Shown piece after piece: positions 62,237 to 64,000 of a DNA stretch of 64,000 nucleotides. Numbering within the stretch: the first letter of the stretch is position 1; each line of letters starts with the position of its first letter. A program made the translations under genes and the position numbers. The notes beneath the pieces were generated by a model. That model saw only the letters and a program-made list of their open reading frames with translations. It made no database searches and was not told the origin of the DNA. Origin of the DNA: CBDHDN01 sp965261585 (GTDB lineage Bacteria; Pseudomonadota; Alphaproteobacteria; UBA6615); the NCBI GenBank assembly GCA_965261585.1, contig CBDHDN010000003.1, positions 1 through 64,000 of the forward strand, read 5' to 3'.

Positions 62237-62334
62237 CGGCCCCCCTCGCGGGACCAGAATAAAAGCCATGCTGACCTGTCTATCGCATTAGAGGCCCAAT
62301 TGCGCCGCGGCATGGGCCCGGACCGAGAGGTTTC

Positions 62335-62841
62335 GTGAAGTCCAGCTACAGTTTGATCGAGCCTCATATTCCAAATCTGCGGCGGTATGCCCGTGCACTC
62401 GCGCGTGACGCGGAGCGGGCGGACGACTTGGTTCAGGATTGTCTGGTGCGGGCCATGTCGCGTTGGCACCTGTGGCGGCGTGAAGGCAGTCTGCGCAGTT
62501 GGCTGTTTACGATTATGCACAATCTTCACGTCAACGCCGTGCGACGGGCGGCGATTCGGCCCGACTCCAAGCCTCTCGTGGGGCAGGAGGGTGGCGCCCA
62601 GCAACCGACCCACCACACGAACCTGCAGTTGCGGGACCTCAGCCGACTGCTGGCAACCCTCAGCAAGGAACAGCGGCAGGTGTTGCTGCTGGTGACACTG
62701 GAAGAGTTCACCTACGAGGAGACGGCGAAGATCTGTCGCATACCCATTGGCACTGTGATGTCGCGTCTTGCGCGCGGCCGCGAGCGACTCCGGCAAATGA
62801 TGGCCGAGGAGACCGCGCTGCCGCTGCGGAGGGTGAAGTGA
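62335..62841 (+). CDS. ECF-type RNA polymerase sigma factor
   Basis: 168 residues from GTG 62335. Sigma-2 region (LRRYARALARDAERADDLVQ, DCLVRAMSRWHLWRREGSLR, SWLFTIMHNLHVNAVRR) and sigma-4 region (LLATLSKEQRQVLLLVTLEE, FTYEETAKICRIPIGTVMSR, LARGRERLRQMM) are complete. It directs polymerase to stress or envelope genes. Its TGA overlaps the GTG start of the next gene, the partner anti-sigma factor (GTGA). Confidence 0.93.
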   Translation: MKSSYSLIEPHIPNLRRYARALARDAERADDLVQDCLVRAMSRWHLWRREGSLRSWLFTIMHNLHVNAVRRAAIRPDSKPLVGQEGGAQQPTHHTNLQLRDLSRLLATLSKEQRQVLLLVTLEEFTYEETAKICRIPIGTVMSRLARGRERLRQMMAEETALPLRRVK

Positions 62842-63611
62842 GCGACGAAAAAAGACTCAGCGATGGCGACCTCCACGCCTATCTGGACGACAACCTTGAT
62901 CAGCCGCGGCGCGCCGAGATCGATGCGATCCTGGCGACGGATGATGACGCGGCGGAGCGGCTGCGCGCCTATCGCGCGCAGAAGGCCGCACTCCATGCGA
63001 CATACGACCCGGTGCTGGCGGAAGCGCTGCCGGAACGTCTGGGCGAGCCCGCCCTTACGCGCGGCCGTGTGACGACGCTCGCAATCGGACGGCGCGTGGC
63101 GGCCGCGTTGGCGCTCCTGGTCGTTGGCGGTGTTGGCGGATGGTTCGCCAACGATGAGCTTTGCGGGGACGCTATTCTGGAACGAGCCTCGCTGGCCGCG
63201 GATGCCGTCGTCGCGCACCGCGTCTTCCAGGTCGAGGTTCGCCATCCTGTCGAGGTGCCCGCGAGCGAAGGGGCCCATCTCGTGGCCTGGCTGTCGAAGC
63301 GGCTGGAAGCGCCGCTGGCCACGCCGGAGCTGCTGGCCCAGGGCTACAACCTCGTCGGCGGGCGGCTGCTGGCGGCCGGCGGCGGCCCGGCGGCCCAGTT
63401 CATGTACGAGGACACGGCAGGCCAGCGGCTGACGCTTTACGTGCGCGGCAATGCCGGCGGCTCCGAGACATCGTTCCGTTTCGTTGCGGACGGGGATATA
63501 TCCGGTTTCTACTGGCTCGATGATCGCCTGGGCTATGCACTGATCGGCCCCCTCGAACGCGAGGCACTGTTGCCGCTGGTGCGCATTGTCTACGAGCAGC
63601 TGAATCCCTGA
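62838..63611 (+). CDS. Transmembrane anti-sigma factor
   Basis: 257 residues from GTG 62838 (VSDEKRLSDGDLHAYLDDNL). The N-terminal cytoplasmic region resembles anti-sigma domains but lacks the zinc HxxxCxxC motif; it would bind the sigma factor. One helix (VAAALALLVVGGVGGWFA) spans about residues 87-104. The periplasmic part (FQVEVRHPVEVPASEGAHLV, LLAAGGGPAAQFMYED) is of a common anti-sigma type. It is coupled to the ECF gene and likely senses envelope stress. Confidence 0.87.
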   Translation: MSDEKRLSDGDLHAYLDDNLDQPRRAEIDAILATDDDAAERLRAYRAQKAALHATYDPVLAEALPERLGEPALTRGRVTTLAIGRRVAAALALLVVGGVGGWFANDELCGDAILERASLAADAVVAHRVFQVEVRHPVEVPASEGAHLVAWLSKRLEAPLATPELLAQGYNLVGGRLLAAGGGPAAQFMYEDTAGQRLTLYVRGNAGGSETSFRFVADGDISGFYWLDDRLGYALIGPLEREALLPLVRIVYEQLNP

Positions 63612-63701
63612 TTGGGCACGAACAGGGGCGGGCGCGGGCATAGTGAGATGGTTCACGCACGCTTCGTCGGTCGAGCTTCGCGTGTCAAATCGGAGGGGCT
63701 A

Positions 63702-64000
63702 ATGCGTTGGCTCGTGATACCCCTTGGGCTTTTGGCAGCGGCGTCGCCGGCTACGGCGGCGGAGATTGTCAGTGTTCGCGTCGACGGCGGGATCGCAACA
63801 ATCTTTGCGCTCGACGGCATCGGCGACGGCATTACGACGGAACAGGGCACCGGCCCGCTTGCCGTCCGCCGCGGCGACGGCTCGGTCGCCCGTATTTCGA
63901 TGGTCGACGGGCGGTTGGTGCTGACACCGGCCGATCCGGCGCCGGCGAGCGGACGGCGGGCCGGGATGCTGCCCGATGGTGAGCTGACGGTCGGTCAAGG
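63702..64000 (+). CDS. Secreted protein, 5' end only (continues past window)
   Basis: ATG 63702 follows CGGAGGGG. Sec signal MRWLVIPLGLLAAASPATAA, then a mature stretch EIVSVRVDGGIATIFALDGI and GITTEQGTGPLAVRRGDGSV that suggests beta structure. The frame stays open to the window end. It follows the anti-sigma gene by 90 bases in the same direction and could be part of the regulon. The family is not recognised. Confidence 0.55.
   Translation, partial: MRWLVIPLGLLAAASPATAAEIVSVRVDGGIATIFALDGIGDGITTEQGTGPLAVRRGDGSVARISMVDGRLVLTPADPAPASGRRAGMLPDGELTVGQ

Overview
The window is about 64 kb of GC-rich (roughly two-thirds G+C) bacterial chromosome. It has no tRNA, rRNA, CRISPR array or recognisable phage. 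The CxxC-less ribosomal protein L36, the glcDEF locus, the abundance of branched-chain-type ABC transporters and the family of short palindromic repeats all suggest an alphaproteobacterium, probably of the Rhodospirillales sort. This is inference; no marker gene fixes the genus.

Layout. 1-10.0 kb: a minus-strand catabolic group (DapA-like aldolase, broken HigA antitoxin, CoA transferase, acyl-CoA dehydrogenase, MaoC-type hydratase), then a five-gene HAAT/Urt-type ABC importer with its binding protein divergent from the ATPases and permeases. 10.0-16.0 kb: a rearranged zone. It holds a methyltransferase, a truncated Gfo/Idh protein, an IS66-like remnant carrying a nested IS256 element with clear target duplications, a 5'-truncated lytic transglycosylase, and a tail-to-tail fusion of half an M24 peptidase with half a threonine dehydratase. 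16.2-21.6 kb: a methyltransferase-like protein, rpmJ, and the glycolate oxidase operon glcDEF. 21.7-27.9 kb: IS630 copy 1, an aldo/keto reductase, a second fusion of two half genes, two hydrolases and a fatty acid desaturase. 28.0-33.4 kb: a sugar-type ABC importer whose binding-protein gene is split by an IS3-like element inside its signal peptide. 33.6-41.3 kb: two phytanoyl-CoA dioxygenase family genes, a sigma-54 promoter with an SH3-domain protein and a secreted protein, two SDRs, and an MFS transporter split by another IS3-family element. 41.4-44.9 kb: cytochrome c' and two abutting IS elements. 44.9-54.2 kb: AsmA-like protein, sulfatase-family hydrolase, methyltransferase, CPA1 antiporter, IS630 copy 2, two HAD hydrolases, a small membrane protein and a DUF3105 protein. 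54.2-64 kb: copper ATPase with a CueR-type promoter, three broken envelope/signalling genes (OmpA lipoprotein, Sel1/peptidoglycan-binding protein, dCache-cyclase), a secreted FN3/discoidin protein, an ECF sigma/anti-sigma pair and the start of a secreted protein.

Two themes dominate. First, mobile elements: six recognisable IS elements plus an IS66 remnant, including two near-identical IS630 and two near-identical IS3-like copies in inverted, mirror-image order. Second, gene decay or base-call error: about a dozen otherwise well-conserved genes carry single-base frameshifts, mostly one extra base in a short homopolymer, and two carry in-frame stops. The homopolymer pattern points to uncorrected sequencing errors for many of them; the IS insertions and gene-half fusions are structural and stand on their own. 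I found no convincing undescribed defence or secretion system. The most unusual signals are the IS630 insertions into CTAG stop codons, a perfect sigma-54 promoter with an IS at its start site, and the two tail-to-tail fusions.
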